Below, in pieces: positions 1 through 7,712 of a DNA stretch of 64,000 nucleotides. Source of the DNA: DATBLE01 sp963734065 (lineage in GTDB: Bacteria > Actinomycetota > Thermoleophilia > Gaiellales > Gaiellaceae); the NCBI GenBank assembly GCA_963734065.1, contig CAVTFN010000003.1, forward strand, positions 806,001-870,000, read 5' to 3'. The position numbers and the translations under genes were made by a program. The first letter of the stretch is position 1. Each line of letters starts with the position of its first letter. The notes under the pieces are model-generated. The model was not told where the DNA came from and ran no database searches. It worked only from the letters and a program-made list of their open reading frames with translations.

Positions 1-2
1 TG

Positions 3-323
3 TCCACCGGCAAGCGCTGCCCGAACGCGGCCTTGCCCGGCTCGCGGTTCTGCGGCGTCGCGGCACACCAGGAGCTGGCGAAGCGCGAGGCCGCGGGCGA
101 GGACCTCGGCGACCAGATCGTCCAGCCGGGCGTCGCGGAAGCCGATGAGCCGGAGAACGCCGAGTCGTTCGGGGATAAAGCCGTCGCCGCCGCCGAAGGC
201 ACGGAGGAGCCTTCGTCGACGGTCGACGACTCGGCGGCCGAGGCTGCGCCGGCGGAAGGCAGTGACAGGCTTAAGCCTGTCACTGCAGAAACGGTCGGCG
301 GGGAGGGAGCGCCCGCCGCGTGA
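3..323 (+). CDS. nusA: C-terminal end of a NusA-like protein (5' truncated)
   Basis: The frame is open from the window edge to a TGA at 321-323. The visible part begins with a small cysteine-rich motif (KRCPNAALPGSRFCG followed by a His), resembling a short zinc-knuckle tail, then an acidic, Ala/Glu-rich low-complexity tail. NusA is inferred only from position: nusA normally lies directly upstream of ylxR-infB, and the stop overlaps the ylxR GTG start. No S1 or KH domain is in view. The last part of the tail is encoded by an interspersed palindrome (259-286), so the native C-terminus has been changed. It could instead be another protein with such a tail. Confidence 0.5.
   Translation, partial: STGKRCPNAALPGSRFCGVAAHQELAKREAAGEDLGDQIVQPGVAEADEPENAESFGDKAVAAAEGTEEPSSTVDDSAAEAAPAEGSDRLKPVTAETVGGEGAPAA
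259..286. repeat. Family A palindrome, copy 1 (perfect 28 bp)
   Basis: This is a perfect 28-bp palindrome whose half is GCAGTGACAGGCTT. It lies inside the reading frame of the NusA-like tail and encodes part of it. It is followed at once by AGAAACGG. Near-identical copies occur at 17508-17535 and 29394-29421. Confidence 0.9.
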
Positions 324-583
324 GCGAGCCCGTTCGCACCTGTGCCGGCTGTGGCCGGAAGGCGCCGCAGTCCGAGCTCCAGCGGTTCGTCGCCCGCGAC
401 GGGCGGCTGACGGCCGGCCGCGGCGAGCCCGGCCGCGGCGTGTACACCTGTCGGCGCCTTGCCTGCTTCGAGCGGGCGGCCGACAAGCGCGCTTTCGCGC
501 GCGTCCTGCGCCGTCCCGTCCGCGTCGAACCTTCGCTGTCCTCGCTCTACACTGCCCACATGGCTGAAAGGGCCCATGGCTGA
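320..583 (+). CDS. ylxR: YlxR family (DUF448) nucleic-acid-binding protein
   Basis: An 87-residue protein starting at GTG 320, which overlaps the previous stop (GTGA). It has the family signature near the N-terminus, RTCAGCGRKAPQSELQRFV, and a basic C-terminal half (CRRLACFERAADKRAF). YlxR is a small RNA-binding protein encoded between nusA and infB in many bacteria; a role in transcription or RNase P modulation has been proposed for the family. The 3' end overlaps the infB start by 8 nt, and a TACACT box for a possible internal promoter lies in its last codons. The identification rests on both motif and synteny. Confidence 0.9.
   Translation: MSEPVRTCAGCGRKAPQSELQRFVARDGRLTAGRGEPGRGVYTCRRLACFERAADKRAFARVLRRPVRVEPSLSSLYTAHMAERAHG
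548..553 (+). promoter_or_regulatory. Candidate -10 box before infB
   Basis: TACACT is followed by 6 nt and then ATG 560. That ATG opens a 7-codon frame (the last codons of ylxR) which overlaps the infB ATG at 576. Transcription from here would give infB a leader of about 16 nt containing GAAAGGG. This is inferred from the same TANNNT spacing seen at many genes in the window. Confidence 0.4.
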
Positions 584-2513
584 CGGACCGAAGCGACCGA
601 TCAGGCCGCGCCAGGGCGGCGGCCCGGGACGTAGGCGGCGTGTCGTGATCGACACCGGCGCCGCGCGTCCGCGTGACGATCGCCGGGCGCGCGACCAGCG
701 TGCGGCCGCGCCGCCGAAGCAGCCGCGCGAGATCGTCCAGCCGACCGGGCCGGTGAGCCTCGAGTCGGGGATCACCGTCCGCGACTTCTCCCAGGCGCTC
801 GGCGTCGGGATGCAGGACATCATCAAGATCCTTATGGGCCTGGGTGCCCTGAAGACGGCGACGCAGTCGCTGACCGACGACGAGGTCGAGCTGCTCGCCG
901 GCGAGCTCAAGCGCGAGATCACGATCAAGCACGCCGGCGACGAGGACATCGAGCCCGAGATCGTCGAGGACGACCCCGATGACCTCGCCCCGCGGCCGCC
1001 CGTGGTCACGATCATGGGTCACGTCGATCACGGCAAGACCACGCTGCTGGACGCGATCCGCAACGCGAAGGTGGTCGAGACCGAGGCGGGCGGGATCACC
1101 CAGCACATCGGTGCCTACCAGGTGCCCGTCGACGGCCGGAAGGTCACGTTCCTGGACACACCGGGCCACGAGGCCTTCACCGCGATGCGCGCCCGCGGCG
1201 CCAAGGTGACCGACATCGCCGTGCTCGTGGTCGCCGCCGACGACGGGGTGATGCCGCAGACCAAGGAGTCGATCGCGCATGCTCGGGCGGCCGACGTGCC
1301 GATCGTCGTCGCGGTGAACAAGATCGACCTGCCCGCCGCCAATCCCGACCGGGTGCTCGGCGACCTCGCCGCCGAAGGGCTCCAGCCCGAGGAGTGGGGC
1401 GGAGACATCCAGGTCGCGAAGGTCTCGGCGCGCGAGCAGACCGGCCTCGACGAGCTGCTCGAGAAGGTGCTGCTGGTCGCAGACGCCGAGCTCGACCTGC
1501 AGGCCAATCCGAAGACAGAGGCTTCCGGCCCGATCATCGAGTCGAGGCTCGACGTCGGCCGCGGCCCCGTGGCAACGATGCTCGTCCAGCGCGGGACGCT
1601 GAAGGTCGGCGACGCGGCCGTCGCCGGAGACGCCTGGGGCAAGGTCCGGGCGCTCTACAACTACAAGGGCGAGAAGCTGATGGAGGCGAAGCCGGGCGAC
1701 CCCGTCGAGATCCTCGGCTTCGACAAGCCACCGCCGGCCGGCGAGCTCGCCCGTGTGGTTGCGACCGACCGCGACGCGCGCGATCTCGCGCAGAAGCGGG
1801 CCGAGCGCCTGCGCCGCGAGCAATTCGCGATCCGGCCGTCCTCGAGTGTCTCCCTCGAGAATCTGTTCGAGCAGCTGCAGGCGGGTGAGGTCAAGGATCT
1901 CAACCTCGTGGTCAAGGGCGACGTCCAGGGCTCGATCGAGGCGATCGTCGGCGAGCTGACGAAGATCCAGCACCCCGAGGTGCGGGTGCACGTCATCCAC
2001 CAGGGCGTTGGCGGGATCACCGAGAACGACGTGATGCTCGCCTCCGCCTCCGGGGGAATGATCCTCGGCTTCAACGTCCGCCCGAACGCCGAGACGCGCG
2101 CGCTCGCCGAGCGCGAGGGCGTGGAGGTCCGGACGTACAACGTCATCTACCAGCTGACCGAGGACATCCAGCAGGCGCTCGTCGGGATGCTCACCGCGGT
2201 CACGACGGAGGAGACGATCGGCGAGGCCGAGGTGCGCGAGACCTTCCGCGCCTCCCGCGTCGGCACGATCGCGGGCTGCATGGTCACGAACGGGGTCGTG
2301 CGCCGCGGCGCCAACGTCCGCATCGTCCGCGACGGCACGGTCGTCTACACGACCACGATCGACTCGCTCAAGCGCTTCCAGGACGACGCCCGCGAGGTGC
2401 AGGAAGGCTTCGAGTGCGGCATCCACCTCGCCAACTACGACGACGTCAAGGTCGGCGACGTGCTCGAGGTGTTCGAGACCCGCGAGATCGAACGGACGTC
2501 GCTGGACTCATGA
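576..2513 (+). CDS. infB: Translation initiation factor IF-2
   Basis: A 645-residue GTPase that brings initiator tRNA to the 30S subunit and promotes subunit joining. The start is ATG 576 (GAAAGGG 7 nt upstream). A short Arg-rich N-terminus precedes an IF2_N-like helical segment. The G domain follows: GHVDHGKTT at about residue 148, DTPGHEAF at about 193 and NKIDLP at about 248. Domains II-IV follow and end in the C2 fMet-tRNA-binding region. The N-terminal extension is short compared with Streptomyces IF-2. The usual downstream partners ylxP and rbfA are displaced by about 11.5 kb. The stop codon is directly followed by a composite repeat. Confidence 0.98.
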   Translation: MADGPKRPIRPRQGGGPGRRRRVVIDTGAARPRDDRRARDQRAAAPPKQPREIVQPTGPVSLESGITVRDFSQALGVGMQDIIKILMGLGALKTATQSLTDDEVELLAGELKREITIKHAGDEDIEPEIVEDDPDDLAPRPPVVTIMGHVDHGKTTLLDAIRNAKVVETEAGGITQHIGAYQVPVDGRKVTFLDTPGHEAFTAMRARGAKVTDIAVLVVAADDGVMPQTKESIAHARAADVPIVVAVNKIDLPAANPDRVLGDLAAEGLQPEEWGGDIQVAKVSAREQTGLDELLEKVLLVADAELDLQANPKTEASGPIIESRLDVGRGPVATMLVQRGTLKVGDAAVAGDAWGKVRALYNYKGEKLMEAKPGDPVEILGFDKPPPAGELARVVATDRDARDLAQKRAERLRREQFAIRPSSSVSLENLFEQLQAGEVKDLNLVVKGDVQGSIEAIVGELTKIQHPEVRVHVIHQGVGGITENDVMLASASGGMILGFNVRPNAETRALAEREGVEVRTYNVIYQLTEDIQQALVGMLTAVTTEETIGEAEVRETFRASRVGTIAGCMVTNGVVRRGANVRIVRDGTVVYTTTIDSLKRFQDDAREVQEGFECGIHLANYDDVKVGDVLEVFETREIERTSLDS

Positions 2514-2598
2514 GGGTCTGACCCCGAAGGGGTCTGACCCTGCAGGCTGAGCTCGCTGCGGTTTCTGTGGGGACAGTCGCCTCCGGGGACAGTCCCTA
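2514..2598. repeat. Composite repeat B-C, copy 1
   Basis: Part B (2514-2540) is two GGGTCTGACCC units joined by a short loop and folds as a 12-bp stem with one T-T mismatch. After a 28-bp spacer, part C (2569-2597) carries GGGGACAG and GGGGACAGTCCCT units in the same arrangement. The element fills the gap between convergent infB and the lacI-type gene. The infB TGA ends one base before it, and its terminal CTA is the TAG stop of the minus-strand gene. It could act as a bidirectional terminator. Confidence 0.9.
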
Positions 2599-3609
2599 CG
2601 GTGCGGCGGTCGAGCCGCCGACCCGCAGCTTCGGCCGGTACTGGACGTCCGGCATTGCGCCGCTCTCGCCGCCGATCAGGCCGCGGAGCGTCGACACCGC
2701 CGTCCGGGCGATGTCGAGGATCGGCTGCTCGACCGTCGTCAGCGGCGGGTCGATCCAGCCCGCCGCCTCGATCCCGTCGAAGCCGACGATCGACAGGTCC
2801 TCGGGCACGTGCAGCCCGCGGGCGGTCGCCTCGCGGAGCGCGCCGATCGCCATCAGGTCGCTCGAGCAGATCACCGCCGTCGGCGGATCGTCCTTGCCGA
2901 GCAGCGCGGCCATCGCGGCCCGGCCGCCGTCGACGCCGAAGTCTGCATGCGCCACCAGCCCGTTCGGCGAGATCCCTGCCGCGTCCAGGGCGACCTCGCG
3001 CCCCATCGCCTTCTCACGGGTCGGGCGGAAGCGGTCGGGGCCGGCGACGAACCCGATCCGGCGGTGGCCGAGGTCGAGGAGGTGCTGGGTCGCTATCTGA
3101 CCGGCCGCGCGTTCGTCTACACCTACGTGCGGTACGTCGAGCGTCTCCACTGCGCCGTTTACGAACACGATGCGCGCGCCCTGCCCGACCAGGCGGGCGT
3201 AGTGGTCGTGATCCGCCCGCAGGTCGGCCGCCTCGCTGGAGATGAAGATCATTCCGTCCACGCGGCGCTCGAGCAGCATCTGCATGTAGTCGGCCTCGGC
3301 GACCGTCGAGCCGCGGATGTTGCACAGGATGGTCGCGAGCCCGGCCTTGGTCGCCTGGCGCTCCATTGCCTGGGCGAGGGCAGGGAAGATCGGGTTGGCG
3401 AGCTCGGGGACGAGCAGCCCGATCGCTCCGGTCCGGACGGAGCCGGGCGGCACGTACAGGAGCTCCCGCATCGCACGCTGCACCCGCTCGCGCGTCTCGC
3501 CGCGCACGTGGGCCGAGCCGGTGACGACCCGCGACGCGGTCGCGGTGCTCACACCGGCTCTCTCGGCGACGTCGCGTAGCGTCGCAGTCTCGTGACGATC
3601 GGAGGACAT
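2596..3609 (-). CDS. LacI-family transcriptional regulator of the maltodextrin cluster
   Basis: A 337-residue LacI/GalR repressor. It has an N-terminal helix-turn-helix (TLRDVAERAGVSTATASRVV), the hinge, and a periplasmic-binding-protein-like effector domain (for example GAIGLLVPELANPIFPAL and a DLSIVGFDG motif). I chose ATG 3609; a 23-codon N-terminal extension is open but lies outside the conserved domain. It is divergent from the malE-like operon, so it probably represses that operon in the absence of a maltodextrin-derived ligand. LacI-type palindromes (3731-3755) lie in the shared region. The TAG stop is formed by the edge of the composite repeat. Confidence 0.9.
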   Translation of the reverse strand: MSSDRHETATLRDVAERAGVSTATASRVVTGSAHVRGETRERVQRAMRELLYVPPGSVRTGAIGLLVPELANPIFPALAQAMERQATKAGLATILCNIRGSTVAEADYMQMLLERRVDGMIFISSEAADLRADHDHYARLVGQGARIVFVNGAVETLDVPHVGVDERAAGQIATQHLLDLGHRRIGFVAGPDRFRPTREKAMGREVALDAAGISPNGLVAHADFGVDGGRAAMAALLGKDDPPTAVICSSDLMAIGALREATARGLHVPEDLSIVGFDGIEAAGWIDPPLTTVEQPILDIARTAVSTLRGLIGGESGAMPDVQYRPKLRVGGSTAAP

Positions 3610-3694
3610 GCCACGCTGATGAAACACTCTTGCCGGCGGTTTCGCAACCTCGATCCGCCGGAATTGCACGAAAAACAAGCCGTTCTCACCACGC

Positions 3695-3723
3695 TTGACA
3701 CCAGCGATCCGACGACTTAGGGT
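3695..3723 (+). promoter_or_regulatory. Sigma-70-like promoter of the maltodextrin operon
   Basis: TTGACA (3695-3700), a 17-nt spacer and TAGGGT (3718-3723). The -35 box is a perfect match to consensus and the spacing is ideal. Transcription would start near 3730, at the edge of the palindromic operator region, leaving a leader of about 75 nt. Confidence 0.75.
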
Positions 3724-3730
3724 CGCGATG

Positions 3731-3755
3731 TTTCATTCTCATGAAAACCGTTTCA
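3731..3755. promoter_or_regulatory. Putative LacI-family operators
   Basis: Two overlapping palindromes: TTTCAT, 4 nt, ATGAAA (3731-3746), and TGAAAACCGTTTCA (3742-3755). The second matches 9 of 10 fixed positions of the cre-type consensus TGNAANCGNTNNCA bound by LacI-family proteins. They sit just downstream of the predicted start site, where bound repressor would block transcription. GAAAC half-sites also occur at the start of the divergent regulator, which suggests autoregulation. Confidence 0.6.
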
Positions 3756-3805
3756 AGCAGACTCCGGGCGCAATGTCACGCCCGGGAGAAGGAGGGACCC
3801 CTCAC

Positions 3806-5035
3806 ATGAAGGTGAACACCTGGCGCACGGCCGTCGTGCTCCTGACCGCGGCGCTCGTCGCGACCGTGGCGCTCTCGACGGCCGCCGCGTCGTCGAAAGC
3901 GCTGACGCTGACGATCTGGGCGGACGCGAACCGCGCCCCGGCCGTGACCAAGATCGCCAACAGCTGGGCCGCCGCCAACGGCGCCACGATCAAGGTGGTG
4001 ACCAAGGACTTCGGGTCGATCCGCTCGAACCTCGGTACCGTCGCCGCCGCCGACGCCCCCGACGTGGTGCTCGCGGCCCACGACTGGACCGGCGAGCTCG
4101 CCGCCAACGGCCTGGTCGAGCCGCTCTATCCGTCCGCGGCGATCCGCAAGCAGTTCCCCAAGTACACGCTCGACTCGTTCTCGTACGGGACCGCCGTGAA
4201 GAAGCTCTACGGCATCCCGGTGCAGGTCGAGAACGTCGCGCTGCTGGTGAACACGAAGATCGCGAAGGTCCCGACGACCTTCAAGCAGCTCGAGGCCGCC
4301 GCGCTCGCGGCCAAGAAGAAGAACAAGCTCGCCTTCGGCATCTGCGTCCAGCAGGGCTCCGGCGGCGACGCGTACCACATGTATCCCTTCTTCTCAGGCC
4401 TGGGCGGCTACGTCTTCGGCCTGAACAAGGCCGGCAACCTCGACCCGTCGGACATCGGCGTGGCGAACCCGGCCTTCCTCAAGAACGCCTCCCTGATCGA
4501 CAAGTGGAACAAGGAAGGCCTGATCAACTCGAAGGCCGACTACTCGACCTGTGACAGCGCCTTCACGAAGAACAAGGCGCCGTTCTGGATCACGGGCCCC
4601 TGGGCGGTCTCCGACATCCAGAAGGCCGGCGTCAAGTTCCGCGCCGTCCAGGTCCCGCCGATCACGAAGGCCTCCGTGCCCTTCCTGGGCGTGAACGGCA
4701 TGGCCGTGACCAAGTACGCCACCACGCACAACGTGGACGCGGCGGCGAAGGACCTCGTCGTCAACTTCTTCTCGACGGCGTCGGCGCAGACCGCGCTCGC
4801 CGCGGCGGGCGGCCGGGCTCCGGCGAACCTCAAGGCGAAGGCGACCGACCCGATCCTCGCCCAGTTCGGCGCGGCCGGGAAGGGCGGCGTTCCGATGCCG
4901 AATATCCCGCAGATGGGCAGCGTCTGGAGCGATCTCGGCCAGGCGTGGGTCCGCTCGACGAAGGGCGCAGGCGCGATGCCGGCCAGGCGCTCCTTCCTCG
5001 GCGCGGCCCGCTCGATCGCGTCGAAGATCGGCTGA
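3806..5035 (+). CDS. malE: Maltose/maltodextrin-type extracellular solute-binding protein
   Basis: A 409-residue family 1 solute-binding protein that captures the sugar for the MalFGK-like importer. ATG 3806 has a strong ribosome-binding site (GGAGAAGGAGGG). Residues 1 to about 29 form a Sec signal peptide with a hydrophobic core (VVLLTAALVATVAL), then mature sequence starting near LTLTIWAD. No lipobox cysteine is visible, unusual for a monoderm. The domain has the usual TITGPWAVSDIQKAG-like region and a C-terminal segment typical of MalE homologues. Substrate is inferred from the downstream GH13, GH77 and MalFGK genes. A perfect hairpin follows the gene. Confidence 0.88.
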   Translation: MKVNTWRTAVVLLTAALVATVALSTAAASSKALTLTIWADANRAPAVTKIANSWAAANGATIKVVTKDFGSIRSNLGTVAAADAPDVVLAAHDWTGELAANGLVEPLYPSAAIRKQFPKYTLDSFSYGTAVKKLYGIPVQVENVALLVNTKIAKVPTTFKQLEAAALAAKKKNKLAFGICVQQGSGGDAYHMYPFFSGLGGYVFGLNKAGNLDPSDIGVANPAFLKNASLIDKWNKEGLINSKADYSTCDSAFTKNKAPFWITGPWAVSDIQKAGVKFRAVQVPPITKASVPFLGVNGMAVTKYATTHNVDAAAKDLVVNFFSTASAQTALAAAGGRAPANLKAKATDPILAQFGAAGKGGVPMPNIPQMGSVWSDLGQAWVRSTKGAGAMPARRSFLGAARSIASKIG

Positions 5036-5046
5036 GCCGAACCCAC

Positions 5047-5076
5047 GGAGCGGGCGCCCCCCGGGGCGCCCGCTCC
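5047..5076 (+). terminator. Stem-loop between malE and malF
   Basis: A perfect 14-bp inverted repeat (left arm GGAGCGGGCGCCCC, right arm its complement) separated by 2 nt. No T-tract follows. It probably acts as a partial terminator or an mRNA 3'-end stabiliser that lets the binding protein be made in excess over the permeases, as at malE-malF in enteric bacteria. Confidence 0.7.
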
Positions 5077-5094
5077 ACGTCTTGACCAGCCCAC

Positions 5095-6756
5095 GTGAGC
5101 TCCGTCACCCCTCCCGCCGCGCCCGCGCCCCTCGTCTTCAAGCAGGGGCTGGTGGCGCGGGCGGTCGCGGCGTTCTCGGGACGCACCGGCTACGCGGTCA
5201 AGATCGCGCTGCTCTGCGTCTCGAACGCCCTGGCGGCGTGGGCGGTCTACGTGCTCGTCTCTCACCACCGCTGGCCGGCGACGGCGGTGCTGATCGCCGC
5301 GACAGCGCTGATCGACTGGGTGTACCTCGCTCCGCGGAGGTGGACGCTGCCGGCGAAGTTCCTGATCCCCGGCACCGTCTTCCTGATCGGGTTCCAGGTG
5401 GTCCCGATCCTCTACACGATCAACGTCGCCTTCTCGAACTACTCGATCGGCCACATCCTGACCAAGAGCCAGGCGATCGACGCGATCAAGGTCAACTCGC
5501 TCGACCAGCTGCCGAACAGCCGGCAGTTCGACATGGCGGTCGCCCGCTCGTCCTCGGGCAACCTCGTCCTGATCCTCCACGACCAGGGGAAGGGCGGGCA
5601 GGTCTACGTCGGCACCGGGAAGGGCCTCGCGCCGCTCGCGCACGGCGCGTACACGCTGAACGACCTCGGGCAGCCGACGGCGGCGAAGGGCTACACGCTG
5701 GTCAAGGGTGCCGAGCTGTTCGCGCTCGACCAGCAGCTCCGGGACTTCAAGGTGCCGACGACCGGCGTGAGCGCGATCCAGCCGCAGGGGACGTCGAACG
5801 CCGTCGAGCTCTCGCCGACGCTCCGGTACGACCCGAAGACCGACACGTTCGTGCGGCTCAGCGACGGGACCGTGTTCCGCGACAACGGGCTCGGCTCGTA
5901 CATCGCCCCGCCGGCCGCCGGGCAGACCCAGCAGGCTGCGCTCGAACCGGGCTGGAAGACCTACGTCGGCTTCCGCAACTTCAGCAAGATGATCCACGAC
6001 CCGCTGATCAGGAAGCCGTTCCTGTCGGTGTTCGCCTGGACGTTCGTCTTCGGCGCCTCCGTCGTCCTGTTCTCGTTCGCGGTCGGGCTCTTCCTCGCGA
6101 TCACGTTGGACAAGCAGGGCCTGCGCTTCCAGAGGCTCTACCGCTCGGCGCTCGTCATCCCGTGGGCGATTCCGGGCTTCCTCGCGCTCCTCGTCTGGGC
6201 GGGCCTGCTGAACGACGACTTCGGGGTCGTCAACAACAACATCCTCCACCACCACATCGGCTGGCTCCAGGGCGGCAACGTGATCTCCTGGCTCCCGTAC
6301 ATCACGTGGCCGCGGATCGCCGTCGTGATGGTCAGCGTCTGGCTGACCGTTCCCTACTTCTTCCTGGTCTCCCTCGGCGCGCTGCAGTCGATTCCGGACG
6401 AGCTGACCGAGGCGGCGCGCGTCGACGGCGGCAATCCGTGGCAGATCTTCCGGCGGGTGACGCTGCCGCTCCTGCTCGTGGCGGTCTCGCCGCTCCTGAT
6501 CGCGTCCTTCGCCTTCAACTTCAACAACTTCAACAACATCTACCTGCTCACCCACGGCGGGCCGTACACGGGCGAGTCCTCGATCGCGGGGAACACGGAC
6601 ATCCTGATCAGCTACACGTACAAGGTCGCGATCGCGACCGGCACGGGCGGCAACTACGCGCTCGCCAGCGCATTCGCGATCGTCATCTTTTTCCTCGTCG
6701 CAGCGATCTCGGGCTTCTCGTTCCTCCGGACGAAGTCCCTGGAGACGATGAAATGA
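5095..6756 (+). CDS. malF: Maltodextrin ABC transporter permease, MalF type
   Basis: A 553-residue inner-membrane permease starting at GTG 5095. Three N-terminal membrane segments (ending near QVVPILYTINVAF) are followed by a long external insertion at about residues 120-290, like the P2 loop of enteric MalF, then the binding-protein-dependent transport domain. The EAA loop is visible as EAARVDGGNPWQIFRRVTLP, the site that contacts the ATPase. It pairs with MalG and the MalK-like ATPase. The stop overlaps the malG start (ATGA), so the two are translationally coupled. Confidence 0.93.
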   Translation: MSSVTPPAAPAPLVFKQGLVARAVAAFSGRTGYAVKIALLCVSNALAAWAVYVLVSHHRWPATAVLIAATALIDWVYLAPRRWTLPAKFLIPGTVFLIGFQVVPILYTINVAFSNYSIGHILTKSQAIDAIKVNSLDQLPNSRQFDMAVARSSSGNLVLILHDQGKGGQVYVGTGKGLAPLAHGAYTLNDLGQPTAAKGYTLVKGAELFALDQQLRDFKVPTTGVSAIQPQGTSNAVELSPTLRYDPKTDTFVRLSDGTVFRDNGLGSYIAPPAAGQTQQAALEPGWKTYVGFRNFSKMIHDPLIRKPFLSVFAWTFVFGASVVLFSFAVGLFLAITLDKQGLRFQRLYRSALVIPWAIPGFLALLVWAGLLNDDFGVVNNNILHHHIGWLQGGNVISWLPYITWPRIAVVMVSVWLTVPYFFLVSLGALQSIPDELTEAARVDGGNPWQIFRRVTLPLLLVAVSPLLIASFAFNFNNFNNIYLLTHGGPYTGESSIAGNTDILISYTYKVAIATGTGGNYALASAFAIVIFFLVAAISGFSFLRTKSLETMK

Positions 6757-7712
6757 GCGAGGTCCAGGCCGTCACCCCCGCCGTCGACGCCCACGCCGCC
6801 GCCGAGAGGCGCGCCGCTGTGCGCAAGCCCGGGAAGCGCCCACCGCTCAAGGACGTGTGGTGGCGCCACCTCGTCGGCGTGATCGGCGTGATCGTCGCGC
6901 TCTTCCCGGTCGTCTACATCGTCTCGTCCGCGTTCAACGCCCAGAACAACCTGCAGTCGGCGCAGGTGATTCCGACGCACACGACGCTTAGGAACTTCTC
7001 CGACCTGCTGCACAACAGGATCAAGGGGAACACGGGTGCGATCCAGGACGCGCCCTACCTGCACTGGTTCCTGAACTCGGTCCTGATCGCCGGCTGCACG
7101 GCGCTCTTCACGACCATCCTGGGCGCGCTGGCCGCGTACGCCTTCAGCCGCTTCCGGTTCCGCGGGCGCCGGCTGGGGATGCTGATGCTCCTGCTGATCC
7201 AGATGTTCCCGCAGCTTCTCGCGGTCGCTGCGATCTACCTGATCGTGCACAACATCGGCGGCGTCTTCCCGCAGATCGGCCTGGACCGGCAGGCCGCGGT
7301 GGTGATCGTCTTCCTCGGCGGGGCGATGGGCGTGCAGGCCTGGCTCATCAAGGGCTTCTTCGACACGATCCCGGTGGAGCTGGACGAATCGGCGCGGGTC
7401 GACGGCGCCACGCCGGCGCAGATCTTCTGGGGCGTGGTGATGCCGCTCGCCGCGCCGGTTCTGGCCGTGGTCGCGCTGATCTCCTTCGTCTTCACGCTCA
7501 ACGAGTTCGTGATCACTTCGGCGCTGTTGCAGTCGACCAGCCGCTTCACGCTGCCGGTCGGGATGAACCAGCTGGTCACGAACCAGTACGACCAGACCTG
7601 GGGGCCGTTCACCGCCGGTGCCTTGCTCGCGGCGGTCCCCGTCGTGCTCCTCTTCCTGTTCCTGCAGCGCTGGATCATCGGCGGGCTGACACAGGGGGCG
7701 GTAAAGGGATGA
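6753..7712 (+). CDS. malG: Maltodextrin ABC transporter permease, MalG type
   Basis: A 319-residue permease beginning at ATG 6753, overlapping the malF stop by 4 nt. A hydrophilic N-terminus of about 40 residues precedes six membrane segments (the first is GVIGVIVALFPVVYIVSSAF). The EAA-type loop reads DESARVDGATPAQIFWGVVMP. The C-terminus (FLQRWIIGGLTQGAVKG) matches the family ending, which in enteric MalG reaches into the translocation path. Its stop overlaps the next start. Confidence 0.93.
   Translation: MSEVQAVTPAVDAHAAAERRAAVRKPGKRPPLKDVWWRHLVGVIGVIVALFPVVYIVSSAFNAQNNLQSAQVIPTHTTLRNFSDLLHNRIKGNTGAIQDAPYLHWFLNSVLIAGCTALFTTILGALAAYAFSRFRFRGRRLGMLMLLLIQMFPQLLAVAAIYLIVHNIGGVFPQIGLDRQAAVVIVFLGGAMGVQAWLIKGFFDTIPVELDESARVDGATPAQIFWGVVMPLAAPVLAVVALISFVFTLNEFVITSALLQSTSRFTLPVGMNQLVTNQYDQTWGPFTAGALLAAVPVVLLFLFLQRWIIGGLTQGAVKG

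Noticed and set aside
4540..6555. A long minus-strand frame opposite malE and malF
   Set aside because: It is a GC-bias artefact, antisense to well-conserved transporter genes.
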